From SIG578 sp036311245 (GTDB lineage: Bacteria > Bacillota > Clostridia > Oscillospirales > Ruminococcaceae): a DNA stretch of 33,098 nt. The notes below the pieces were generated by a model. It made no database searches. It saw only the letters and a list, made by a program, of their open reading frames with translations, and had not been told where the DNA came from. The first letter of the stretch is position 1; each line of letters starts with the position of its first letter. Below, piece by piece: positions 7,690 to 13,579 of the stretch. Both the position numbers and the translations under genes were made by a program. The stretch is from assembly GCA_036311245.1 (NCBI GenBank), contig JAXJQH010000013.1, forward strand, positions 1 to 33,098. The letters are read 5' to 3'.

Positions 7690-8619
7690 TCAGTCTTCAA
7701 AAAGCGGGGTTGAAAAGTAGCGCTCTGCGGTGTCGGGCAGGACTGTTACAACAGTTTTACCTCGACCGAGCTTTTTTGCAAGCTTTAATGCTGCCGCAAC
7801 ATTTGTACCGCTTGAGATACCGCACATAATCCCCTCTTTATAGGCAAGCGCCTTAGCGGTATTTATAGCCTCTTCATCCTTAATAATACAAATTTCGCTG
7901 TAAATATTCTGATTTAATATTTCGGGAATAATTCCATCACCAATACCCATCTGCATATGAGTTCCGATAGAGCCGCCCGATAAAATTGCCGCGTGCTCAG
8001 GCTCAACTGCCCAAATCTCTATATCGGGGTTGTGCTCTAAAAGCACCTCGCCTATTCCCGTTATAGTTCCGCCCGTACCTATTCCCGAGCAAAATCCGTG
8101 AATAGGACCATCTACCTGCTCTATTATCTCTTTAGCAGTTTGTTTTCTCTGAACAGCGGGGTTGGCAGGGTTTATAAATTGCTGAGGAACAAAGACATCG
8201 GGGTTTTCCGCCTGCATTTTAAGGGCGGTCTGCAAACACTGATCAATACATTTTCCGATATCGCCCGCATCATGAATTAAAATAACCTCTGCCCCATAAT
8301 GACAGACAAGCTTTCTGCGCTCCTCACTGACGGAATCGGGCATAATAATTTTAGTTTTATAGCCTTTAACAGCGCCGACAAGCGCAAGACCTATTCCTTG
8401 ATTTCCGCTTGTGGGCTCGACTATTATTGTATTTTTATTGATAAGGCCCTGTTTTTCTGCCTCGAGAAGCATATTATAGGCAGTTCTTGTTTTTATCGAG
8501 CCACCGACATTAAGACCCTCGAATTTCACCAAAATCTCAGCGCTATCAGAGTCGGTTATATTATTAAGCCTTATTATAGGGGTGTTACCCATTGCTTCTA
8601 AAATATTATTGCATACCAT
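7690..8619 (-). CDS. cysK: Cysteine synthase (O-acetylserine sulfhydrylase)
   Basis: A PLP enzyme of fold type II that makes cysteine from O-acetylserine and sulfide in the cytosol; 309 residues, standard length. The PLP lysine is in GGSIKTRTA (about residue 43). The substrate loop reads PTSGNQGIGLA with Gln where many CysK have Thr, a variant I associate with clostridial enzymes. The phosphate-binding loop is GTGGTITG (about 177-184), and the C-terminal SSGTN contacts the PLP ring. No C-terminal CBS domain, so it is not the cystathionine synthase type. Start ATG has CGGAGG 7 bases upstream. It is a single-gene unit with its own promoter, leader hairpin and terminator. CysK and CysM cannot be fully separated by reading alone. 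Confidence 0.92.
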   Translation of the reverse strand: MVCNNILEAMGNTPIIRLNNITDSDSAEILVKFEGLNVGGSIKTRTAYNMLLEAEKQGLINKNTIIVEPTSGNQGIGLALVGAVKGYKTKIIMPDSVSEERRKLVCHYGAEVILIHDAGDIGKCIDQCLQTALKMQAENPDVFVPQQFINPANPAVQRKQTAKEIIEQVDGPIHGFCSGIGTGGTITGIGEVLLEHNPDIEIWAVEPEHAAILSGGSIGTHMQMGIGDGIIPEILNQNIYSEICIIKDEEAINTAKALAYKEGIMCGISSGTNVAAALKLAKKLGRGKTVVTVLPDTAERYFSTPLFED

Positions 8620-8630
8620 TTAAAACCTCC

Positions 8631-8653
8631 GATGTATAAAGCTTTTATACATC
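8631..8653 (-). promoter_or_regulatory. Inverted repeat in the cysK leader
   Basis: GATGTATAA and TTATACATC form a 9-bp perfect inverted repeat around AGCTT, ending 11 bases before the cysK start codon and next to the ribosome binding site. It could be a regulator operator (for example for a cysteine-responsive repressor) or an mRNA hairpin affecting translation; no known consensus was matched. Confidence 0.5.
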
Positions 8654-8690
8654 ATTTTATTATGATTTTTTAAATAATGTGATACAAAAT

Positions 8691-8719
8691 ATTTTATACC
8701 ACCGCACTCTCAATGTCAA
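8691..8719 (-). promoter_or_regulatory. Sigma-A promoter of cysK
   Basis: Minus-strand consensus TTGACA (8714-8719) and TAAAAT (8691-8696), 17-base spacer. The implied leader is about 65 bases and contains the inverted repeat at 8631-8653. It is too short for an S-box or T-box. Confidence 0.78.
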
Positions 8720-8755
8720 GGGTTTCATATTACTCTTTTATCCATACTAAAAAAG

Positions 8756-8784
8756 AAAAAATCCCCGAAATTACGAGGATTTTT
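8756..8784 (-). terminator. Terminator overlapping the end of the amidohydrolase gene
   Basis: AAAAATCC (8757-8764) pairs with GGATTTTT (8777-8784), plus CG/CG beyond a C-A mismatch; T's follow on the minus strand. The right arm encodes the final residues of the amidohydrolase, and the stop codon at 8771-8773 lies in the loop. Confidence 0.75.
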
Positions 8785-9574
8785 GTAGTCCCAATAGTCT
8801 TTGGGCTGTTTTATGGGTGATATTATCCATTTCTGTGTTTGACAGAGAGAGTGTTTTGAGCAGCCGCATTTCCATTTTAGGGGTGTGCCACGGGGTGTCA
8901 GTTCCGAAAAGCATTTTTTCTGTGCCGTGCTTTTCAATTATCTTTTGGGCATAGTATTTGGGCAGCGCTCCATATCCAAAGGATGTATCAATATAGATAT
9001 CCTTTCCGCAAAGGTGTTCTAAAACGCCCTCACAGCAGTTAAGACCGCCCCAATGAGCGGCGATAACGGGACAATCGAGCCATCCAAGCGCCTTTGCCAT
9101 TCTCTCGGGGGTTGCTCCGTAGGGAGGGGCAAAGCCATAATCAAGGCCTGCGTGAAACAAAACTGCAAGACCGAGCTGAGATATTTTTTTATAAATAGGC
9201 TTCATCTTCTCGTCATCAACAAGAAAGCCTTGGTAGTCGGGGTGCAGCTTTACGCCAACAAGTCCCATATCCTTTATTCTTTCAAGCTCGCAAAGAGCAT
9301 CCGCGCTATCTGGAAAAACCGAGCCGAAGGCAAAGATATCCTCGCCGTTATTTACATAAGCGGCAAAATCGTTTACATTTCTTTGCTGAGATGCGTTAGT
9401 TGCGATATTCATTACAACAGAAATGTCCACACCGCTGTCCTGCATTGATTTTTTAAGTCCGCTGAGTGTTCCGTCGGTATACGGCTCAAGCCCGCCTGAG
9501 GCAAAGGACAGCTTATCTATTGCTTTTTCAGCTATTTTTTCGGGAAATGCGTGTGTATGAAAATCAATAAGCAT
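8771..9574 (-). CDS. Amidohydrolase-2 family metal-dependent hydrolase
   Basis: A 267-residue TIM-barrel hydrolase of the amidohydrolase-2 family (PF04909: ACMS decarboxylase, resorcylate decarboxylase and many unassigned hydrolases). Visible metal ligands: FHTHAF at residues 4-9 (the HxH pair), the His in VLFHAGLDYG (about 141), the His in VIAAHWGGLN (about 172) and the Asp in FGTDTPW (about 226). Those match the barrel order of the family. The substrate is not predictable; TatD-type nucleases have a similar HxH start but a different C-terminal pattern, so I prefer amidohydrolase-2. The ATG has AAGGAAG 7 bases upstream. Single-gene unit between its own promoter and a terminator that overlaps its 3' end. 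Confidence 0.85.
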   Translation of the reverse strand: MLIDFHTHAFPEKIAEKAIDKLSFASGGLEPYTDGTLSGLKKSMQDSGVDISVVMNIATNASQQRNVNDFAAYVNNGEDIFAFGSVFPDSADALCELERIKDMGLVGVKLHPDYQGFLVDDEKMKPIYKKISQLGLAVLFHAGLDYGFAPPYGATPERMAKALGWLDCPVIAAHWGGLNCCEGVLEHLCGKDIYIDTSFGYGALPKYYAQKIIEKHGTEKMLFGTDTPWHTPKMEMRLLKTLSLSNTEMDNITHKTAQRLLGLQKSS

Positions 9575-9622
9575 TTAAAGACTTCCTTTAGTATTATAGT
9601 AAAAATATTGTTTCCATACAGT

Positions 9623-9651
9623 ATTATAACACACTTTTTAATTTTTTTCCA
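9623..9651 (-). promoter_or_regulatory. Probable promoter of the amidohydrolase gene
   Basis: Minus-strand TATAAT (9623-9628) with TGGAAA (9646-9651) 17 bases upstream. The -10 is perfect, the -35 weak. A second TATAAT about 30 bases further downstream has no matching -35. Confidence 0.6.
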
Positions 9652-9661
9652 TATTAAAAAG

Positions 9662-9696
9662 AAAAAAGGCTTGAAACCCTCGGTTTCAAGCCTTTT
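9662..9696 (-). terminator. Intrinsic terminator of uxuA
   Basis: An 11-bp perfect stem (9668-9678 with 9682-9692, CTC loop) followed by six T's on the minus strand, 10 bases after the uxuA stop. Confidence 0.93.
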
Positions 9697-9705
9697 AAAT
9701 TTATT

Positions 9706-10794
9706 TTATTTAACCTCGCCGTCAATGCGGTCAAGCATATCCCAGCAGCCGAGCATATACATAATTCCAAGCGCACGGTCGTACAGTCCATAACCGGGGC
9801 GGACAGTTCCTGGGCCTTCTCCCCAGAGGTGGCGTCCGTGGTCAGGGCGGATATAGCCTTTAAATCCGCAATCATGATATGCGCGCAGAATTTCTATTAT
9901 GCCTGTATCGCCGTCACAATCACGGTGGGAAGCCTCAGAGAAGTCACCATTCTCAAAATGCTTAACATTGCGGATGTGAGCGAATGCAATACGGTCACAA
10001 TAGGTGCGAACAATATCGGCAACATTATTCTCGGGGTTTGCGCCGAGCGAGCCTGAGCAGAGGCAGAGGCAGTTGTACTCATCATCAACCATCTTAAGGA
10101 AGCGACCTACCGACTCCTTATCAATAAGCAGGCGGGGCAGACCAAAGATATCCCATGGGGGATCATCGGGGTGTATAGCCATTTTGATGCCGGTTTCGTG
10201 GCAGGTGGGCATAATTGCCTCGAGGAAGTATTTGAGATTTGCCCAAAGCTTCTCGTGGTCAACATCGGCGTATGCCTTGAACAGCTCGTCAAGCTTAGCC
10301 ATACGCTCAGGTTCCCAGCCGGGGAAGGTCATATTATATTTCTCGGTGAAATCCAGAATATATTTTGCCATAGCATTATAATCATCCTGAATCATTCCCT
10401 TTTCATAGAAGAGGGCGGTAGAACCGTCACCAACAGGGTTAAACAGGTTACTGCGAGTCCAGTCAAAAACAGGCATAAAGTTATAGGTTACAACCTTAAC
10501 ACCGAATTTAGCAAGATTACGCAGGGTCTGCTTGTAGTTTTCAATATACTTATCACGGGTAGGCAGACCGATTTTGATGTCATCGTGAACGTTTACCGAT
10601 TCAACAACATCCATATTAAGACCGTAAGGCTCAAGCTGTTTCTGAACCTCGGCTATCTCCTCTACCTCCCAGACCTCGCCGGGCATTTTGTTATGAAGTG
10701 CCCAGACAAGACCCGTAACGCCGGGAATCTGCTTGATATAAGCGGGAGTAATAGCATCATTACCTTCGCCATACCAGCGGAAAGTCATTTGCAT
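9706..10794 (-). CDS. uxuA: Mannonate dehydratase
   Basis: UxuA dehydrates D-mannonate to 2-keto-3-deoxygluconate in glucuronate breakdown. The 362-residue length fits the family (about 350-395). It has the family opening MTFRWYGEGNDAIT and IPGVTGLVWALHNKMPGEVW, then VVESVNVHDDIKIG, VVTYNFMPVFDWTR, the metal-site segments MAIHPDDPPW (about 208-217), LCLCSGSLGAN, FAHIRNVK and the C-terminal IRPDHGRHLWGE, where His and Asp coordinate manganese. The first ATG is preferred, with AGGAGG 7 bases upstream. It has its own promoter and terminator and lies about 2.8 kb from uxaA-uxaB, separated by an unrelated segment. No transporter, isomerase or KDG kinase gene is in the window. Confidence 0.96.
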   Translation of the reverse strand: MQMTFRWYGEGNDAITPAYIKQIPGVTGLVWALHNKMPGEVWEVEEIAEVQKQLEPYGLNMDVVESVNVHDDIKIGLPTRDKYIENYKQTLRNLAKFGVKVVTYNFMPVFDWTRSNLFNPVGDGSTALFYEKGMIQDDYNAMAKYILDFTEKYNMTFPGWEPERMAKLDELFKAYADVDHEKLWANLKYFLEAIMPTCHETGIKMAIHPDDPPWDIFGLPRLLIDKESVGRFLKMVDDEYNCLCLCSGSLGANPENNVADIVRTYCDRIAFAHIRNVKHFENGDFSEASHRDCDGDTGIIEILRAYHDCGFKGYIRPDHGRHLWGEGPGTVRPGYGLYDRALGIMYMLGCWDMLDRIDGEVK

Positions 10795-10874
10795 AGAAAA
10801 GCCTCCTTATTTAAAAAAATGTTATTTTTAAAGCATTAAAAATCGCTCTTTTTAATTCCTTTAAAATCAAATAA

Positions 10875-10903
10875 ATTATAACAGACAAGCTATAAAAAGT
10901 CAA
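10875..10903 (-). promoter_or_regulatory. Sigma-A promoter of uxuA
   Basis: Minus-strand TTGACT (10898-10903) and TATAAT (10875-10880), spacer 17. The -35 begins on the base after the hairpin arm at 10904-10930. The leader to uxuA is about 75 bases; I saw no clear palindromic operator in it. Confidence 0.85.
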
Positions 10904-10930
10904 GGCGGCAGGGAGTTATTCCCTGCCGCC
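10904..10930 (-). terminator. Hairpin terminator after the XRE regulator gene
   Basis: An 11-bp GC-rich perfect stem (10904-10914 with 10920-10930, GTTAT loop). On the minus strand it is followed by TTGACTTTTTATAG, which acts both as an interrupted T-tract and as the uxuA -35 region. Termination may therefore be incomplete. Confidence 0.75.
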
Positions 10931-10959
10931 GAATATGTCACGCCGAAAATTAAAAAGGA

Positions 10960-11166
10960 CTAAAAGTAAAACAAATCCTCAAACTTTTTATCCAACGCTA
11001 TGCACAAAATTAGCGCAAGCTTTGCAGTTGGATTGAATTGTCCTGTTTCGATGGAGCTGATGGTATTTCGGGAAACCCCCACCATATCCGCTAATTGTTG
11101 TTGGGACACTCCCATTTTGCTGCGCGCTTGTTTAAGATTATTTTTTAAAATCAGTTTATCATTCAT
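10960..11166 (-). CDS. XRE-family helix-turn-helix regulator
   Basis: A 68-residue single-domain DNA-binding protein of the Cro/CI (XRE) type. The HTH spans residues about 9-62: NNLKQARSKMGVSQQQLADMV, then GVSRNTISSIETGQFNPT as the recognition helix and turn, and LALILCIALDKKFEDLF at the end, the usual length for the stand-alone YozG/YdzF-like class. It lies two bases downstream of a small membrane protein gene, so both come from the promoter at 11537-11565. That promoter carries a palindrome in its spacer, which suggests autorepression (inference). The stop is 30 bases from a GC-rich hairpin. Confidence 0.92.
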   Translation of the reverse strand: MNDKLILKNNLKQARSKMGVSQQQLADMVGVSRNTISSIETGQFNPTAKLALILCIALDKKFEDLFYF

Positions 11167-11168
11167 AT

Positions 11169-11498
11169 TTACACCACCGTTTTAAACACAATCGCAACGG
11201 CGAAAGCAACCGCAAAGGCAAGTTCAATAATGCCATAAATTAGCTTTCCGCGTGTTTTCAGATGCTTATACAAAACAACATTACTGCTTCCCTGCATTGC
11301 AAAATATACTATCCAGCCAACTAATCCAAGCTCAGGCATATTTAAAAGAAATTCGCCTGCGAGAATTAGCACCACACAGAGCAAGGCTCCGACAAGCATA
11401 CCGATTCGCGATGCCTTTCCAAGTGCTGCTATTTCGCGCTCATCAAGCTTACCTTTATTTTCCTGTTGACTCATTTTCAAGATCTCTTCTTTGTTCAT
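11169..11498 (-). CDS. Small three-helix membrane protein paired with the XRE regulator
   Basis: A 109-residue membrane protein. The first 30 residues are charged (MNKEEILKMSQQENKGKLDE, then REIAALGKASRIG), followed by hydrophobic helices at about 33-52, 58-74 and 86-108 with a basic KHLKTRGK loop between the last two. The opening and layout resemble the small uncharacterised membrane proteins (DUF6442-like) often encoded next to XRE regulators in Firmicutes; I give that from memory and not from a search. A GGAGAC site stands 7 bases upstream of the ATG. First gene of the two-gene unit; the regulator starts two bases after its stop. Function unknown. A membrane sensor or a target regulated by the XRE protein are both possible. 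Confidence 0.75.
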   Translation of the reverse strand: MNKEEILKMSQQENKGKLDEREIAALGKASRIGMLVGALLCVVLILAGEFLLNMPELGLVGWIVYFAMQGSSNVVLYKHLKTRGKLIYGIIELAFAVAFAVAIVFKTVV

Positions 11499-11536
11499 AA
11501 CAGGTCTCCTTTACCAAGTTTTCTTTTCACAATCAC

Positions 11537-11565
11537 ATTATATACTTGCCAAGTAAACTTGTCAA
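11537..11565 (-). promoter_or_regulatory. Consensus sigma-A promoter for the membrane protein/XRE pair
   Basis: Minus-strand TTGACA (11560-11565) and TATAAT (11537-11542) with exactly 17 bases between, a full consensus match. An unrepressed promoter of this quality would be very strong, so repression is expected; see the palindrome at 11544-11554. Confidence 0.9.
11544..11554. promoter_or_regulatory. Probable XRE operator between -35 and -10
   Basis: ACTTGCCAAGT is a perfect 11-base palindrome lying inside the promoter spacer. Further half-sites are nearby: AACTTG overlapping the -35 (11557-11562) and CCAAGT at about 11515-11520 in the leader. Binding by the co-transcribed XRE protein is inference. 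Confidence 0.6.
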
Positions 11566-11618
11566 TAATTTTTTAAAGTATGGTTAGCTCCTCCTGCAGT
11601 TTATGCAGCATTTTTGTA

Positions 11619-11647
11619 TTGCTCTATAAAAAAGGTTGTGCTATAAT
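11619..11647 (+). promoter_or_regulatory. Promoter of the IMPase-family/membrane protein operon
   Basis: TTGCTC (11619-11624) and TATAAT (11642-11647) with a 17-base spacer; the gene starts about 32 bases after the -10. It runs away from the minus-strand XRE promoter, and the two -35 elements are about 53 bases apart. Confidence 0.75.
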
Positions 11648-11678
11648 TATATTACAAATTAAAATTGAAGGTGTTTTT

Positions 11679-12485
11679 TTGGACTTAAGCAAGCTTCTTA
11701 AAAAGGTTATAGAAATAACCAAAGCAGCGTCGCAGTTTACAAAAAGCGACTTTATAATCACCGAAAAGGAGTCGCACATAAATTTTGTAACATCGGCGGA
11801 TATTGCTGTTCAGAGATTTCTTGAGGAAAAGCTGGTTGCGCTGCTCCCCGACTCTGCTTTTTTTGGCGAAGAAGGAAATAAATCGGTAAAAACAGCCGAG
11901 TATCTGTGGGTGGTTGACCCCATTGACGGAACAGTTAATTTCTCGCGCGGCAATGATGAGTGCGCCATTTCAGTTGGGCTTGTGCACAAAGAGCAGGTTG
12001 TGCTTGGTGTTATCTATGCCCCATTTAAGGGTGAGCTTTACTATGCATCTCTTGGCAGCGGCGCTTTCTTTAATGGCAAGCCGATAAAAGCCTCTGAAAG
12101 GAGCTTTAAAAACTCTCTTTTCTGCACAGCCTTGTGCCTTTATAAAAAAGAATACACCGAGAAATGTATTGACATTATGCGCGAGGTATACAGTAGGTGT
12201 GTCGATATCAGAAGATCGGGATCCTGCGCGCTTGATATGTGCTACCTTGCAAAAGGTGAGTGCGAGCTGTTTTTTGAGTTTCGGGTTTTCCCTTGGGATT
12301 GCGCCGCGGGTATTATTATTTTAAATGAGGCGGGGGGTATTATAACCGGCCTTGATGGAGCAAGCATTAAACTTGACAGAGCTTCTCCCCTCATTGCCGC
12401 TAATAATGCTGAAAACCACAAAATGCTTTTGGAAATTGTTAAAAAGCACATAAAAACAATGCCTTACGAGGAGATTTTGAGATGA
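11679..12485 (+). CDS. Inositol-monophosphatase family phosphatase
   Basis: A 268-residue Mg2+-dependent sugar-phosphate or nucleotide phosphatase of the IMPase/FBPase/CysQ superfamily. The metal ligands are all visible: GEEG (Glu about residue 66), DPIDGTVNF (about 84-92, both Asp present) and WDCAAG (about 208-213). The substrate cannot be fixed by reading: inositol-1-phosphate, fructose-1,6-bisphosphate and PAP phosphatases share these motifs, though WVVDPIDGTVNF is most like the IMPase branch. The start is a TTG at 11679 with GAAGGTG upstream, giving MDLSKLL; a longer open frame from 11580 runs through the promoter and is rejected. Its end overlaps the next gene by four bases (ATGA). Confidence 0.9.
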   Translation: MDLSKLLKKVIEITKAASQFTKSDFIITEKESHINFVTSADIAVQRFLEEKLVALLPDSAFFGEEGNKSVKTAEYLWVVDPIDGTVNFSRGNDECAISVGLVHKEQVVLGVIYAPFKGELYYASLGSGAFFNGKPIKASERSFKNSLFCTALCLYKKEYTEKCIDIMREVYSRCVDIRRSGSCALDMCYLAKGECELFFEFRVFPWDCAAGIIILNEAGGIITGLDGASIKLDRASPLIAANNAENHKMLLEIVKKHIKTMPYEEILR

Positions 12486-13279
12486 GCAAAGAAATAGATG
12501 AAATTTTGAAACCTCAAACCGACATATTTATAGTCGAAAACATTCCTGATGATGCAAAAAAGAAAGAAATTGACATTGACCTTAACAAGCTTTATGAGCG
12601 TGCAGACCACGAACTCGGTCTTCAACAAAGCAAGCGCGACCAGATAATCACCATTTATCTTGCAATATTCTCCTTTCTTATTCCCTTTGCGCTATCAATG
12701 GAGATTTTGTCCTGGCAGGTAAAAGGTCTTATATTTCTCGCAACCGCGATAGTTGGCATACTCTTTGCCAATATCATAATCCGATACAGAGTATACAAAG
12801 AGGCTTATTGGCTCTGCTGTCAAACTATAACAGTCCTGTTTGGAATAAAACAGGAATATCTTAAAAAGTCGATAATTCAGCAGTGCTATCGCGAAACTAT
12901 ATATAAAAAGGGTAAGAAATACCTTATTGACAAGAAAACGCGGGAAATAGACCAAAACGGTAAAGAAAAAACCATAAAGAAGTTCAGCAAGGCAGGCTAT
13001 GTTAAGGACAATATTTTCAGCTCCGAAACCATTTATTTCTTTATCCACAGTTTTATCACAGCTCTTATTTTTGGGCTGAGCATAGGACTTATCCTCATGT
13101 TTTCTCTTATTGTTAATATTATTATAGCAACAGTCTGTTCGATAGCTCTTTTCATAGTTCTTTCAGCTAAGTATTTTACTGAATGTATCAAGATATACGG
13201 GGTTCTTATTGACGAAACTCACAAAAGCTTTAACTTTGCTTTCAGCAAAGCCTGGTTTCTGCATTTTTATATGGACTAA
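12482..13279 (+). CDS. Unrecognised four-helix membrane protein coupled to the phosphatase
   Basis: A 265-residue protein I do not recognise. Residues 1-55 are charged and probably cytosolic, including ADHELGLQQSKRDQ just before the first helix. Hydrophobic segments lie at about 58-78 and 82-100, then a basic cytosolic stretch (about 105-185, rich in Lys, Tyr and Arg), then two more at about 190-212 and 214-236, ending in a short cytosolic tail. This 2+2 helix plan with a large soluble insert is seen in some stress or defence membrane proteins, but I see no motif that proves such a role. The ATG overlaps the phosphatase stop by four bases, so the two are translationally coupled and likely act together. 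A strong terminator follows 33 bases later. Confidence 0.75.
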   Translation: MSKEIDEILKPQTDIFIVENIPDDAKKKEIDIDLNKLYERADHELGLQQSKRDQIITIYLAIFSFLIPFALSMEILSWQVKGLIFLATAIVGILFANIIIRYRVYKEAYWLCCQTITVLFGIKQEYLKKSIIQQCYRETIYKKGKKYLIDKKTREIDQNGKEKTIKKFSKAGYVKDNIFSSETIYFFIHSFITALIFGLSIGLILMFSLIVNIIIATVCSIALFIVLSAKYFTECIKIYGVLIDETHKSFNFAFSKAWFLHFYMD

Positions 13280-13312
13280 TAACACAGAAATTTGGGGTGC
13301 TCTAATTAGTAC

Positions 13313-13352
13313 AAAAACCCGCCGTTTTGCTACTGCAAAACGGCGGGTTTTT
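13313..13352. terminator. Very strong bidirectional terminator
   Basis: An 18-bp perfect stem (13313-13330 with 13335-13352, TACT loop), with GC-rich middle, five A's at the start and five T's at the end. It ends the phosphatase operon and can also stop transcription coming from uxaA on the right. Confidence 0.94.
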
Positions 13353-13579
13353 ATGTGGAAAATATTCCGAGGTAAAACCCAATACTCTCTAAATGGCAAT
13401 TCCCCGTATTCTCCTTTTCTCTCTTTTTCATCGTTCACGGTTGCCAGTGCACTAGCAAATCTCAATGCACTAACACCCTGAAAATGCCCGAATTTTTAAG
13501 GGAAATTAAAATTTTATCAGTTCCACCAATTTCTTTAATTACAACAACAGGAACAAATTATTCCATAACATTTTCTTTC
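13353..13579. other. Intergenic segment between the terminator and uxaA
   Basis: No gene is supported here. A minus-strand open frame runs through it and through the terminator stem, but it lacks a plausible start and its middle is merely the palindrome. There is a short direct repeat (TGCACTA twice, around 13446 and 13467). Together with the terminator, the segment could be a dispersed intergenic repeat, which needs the rest of the genome to test. Confidence 0.4.

Noticed and set aside
11594..11608. Short CTGCA/TGCAG hairpin upstream of the phosphatase promoter
   Set aside because: Five base pairs with no T-tract in either needed direction; too weak to call.
11580..11678. N-terminal extension of the phosphatase to 301 residues
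   Set aside because: It would place coding sequence over the promoter TTGCTC-17-TATAAT; the TTG at 11679 has a ribosome binding site and fits the family start.
12695..13048. 117-codon minus-strand frame inside the four-helix membrane protein gene
   Set aside because: Antisense shadow of a hydrophobic gene; no ribosome binding site or family pattern.
13163..13465. Minus-strand 100-codon open frame after the membrane protein gene
   Set aside because: It runs through the terminator palindrome and antisense into the membrane protein gene, has no convincing start for that length, and shows no family pattern.
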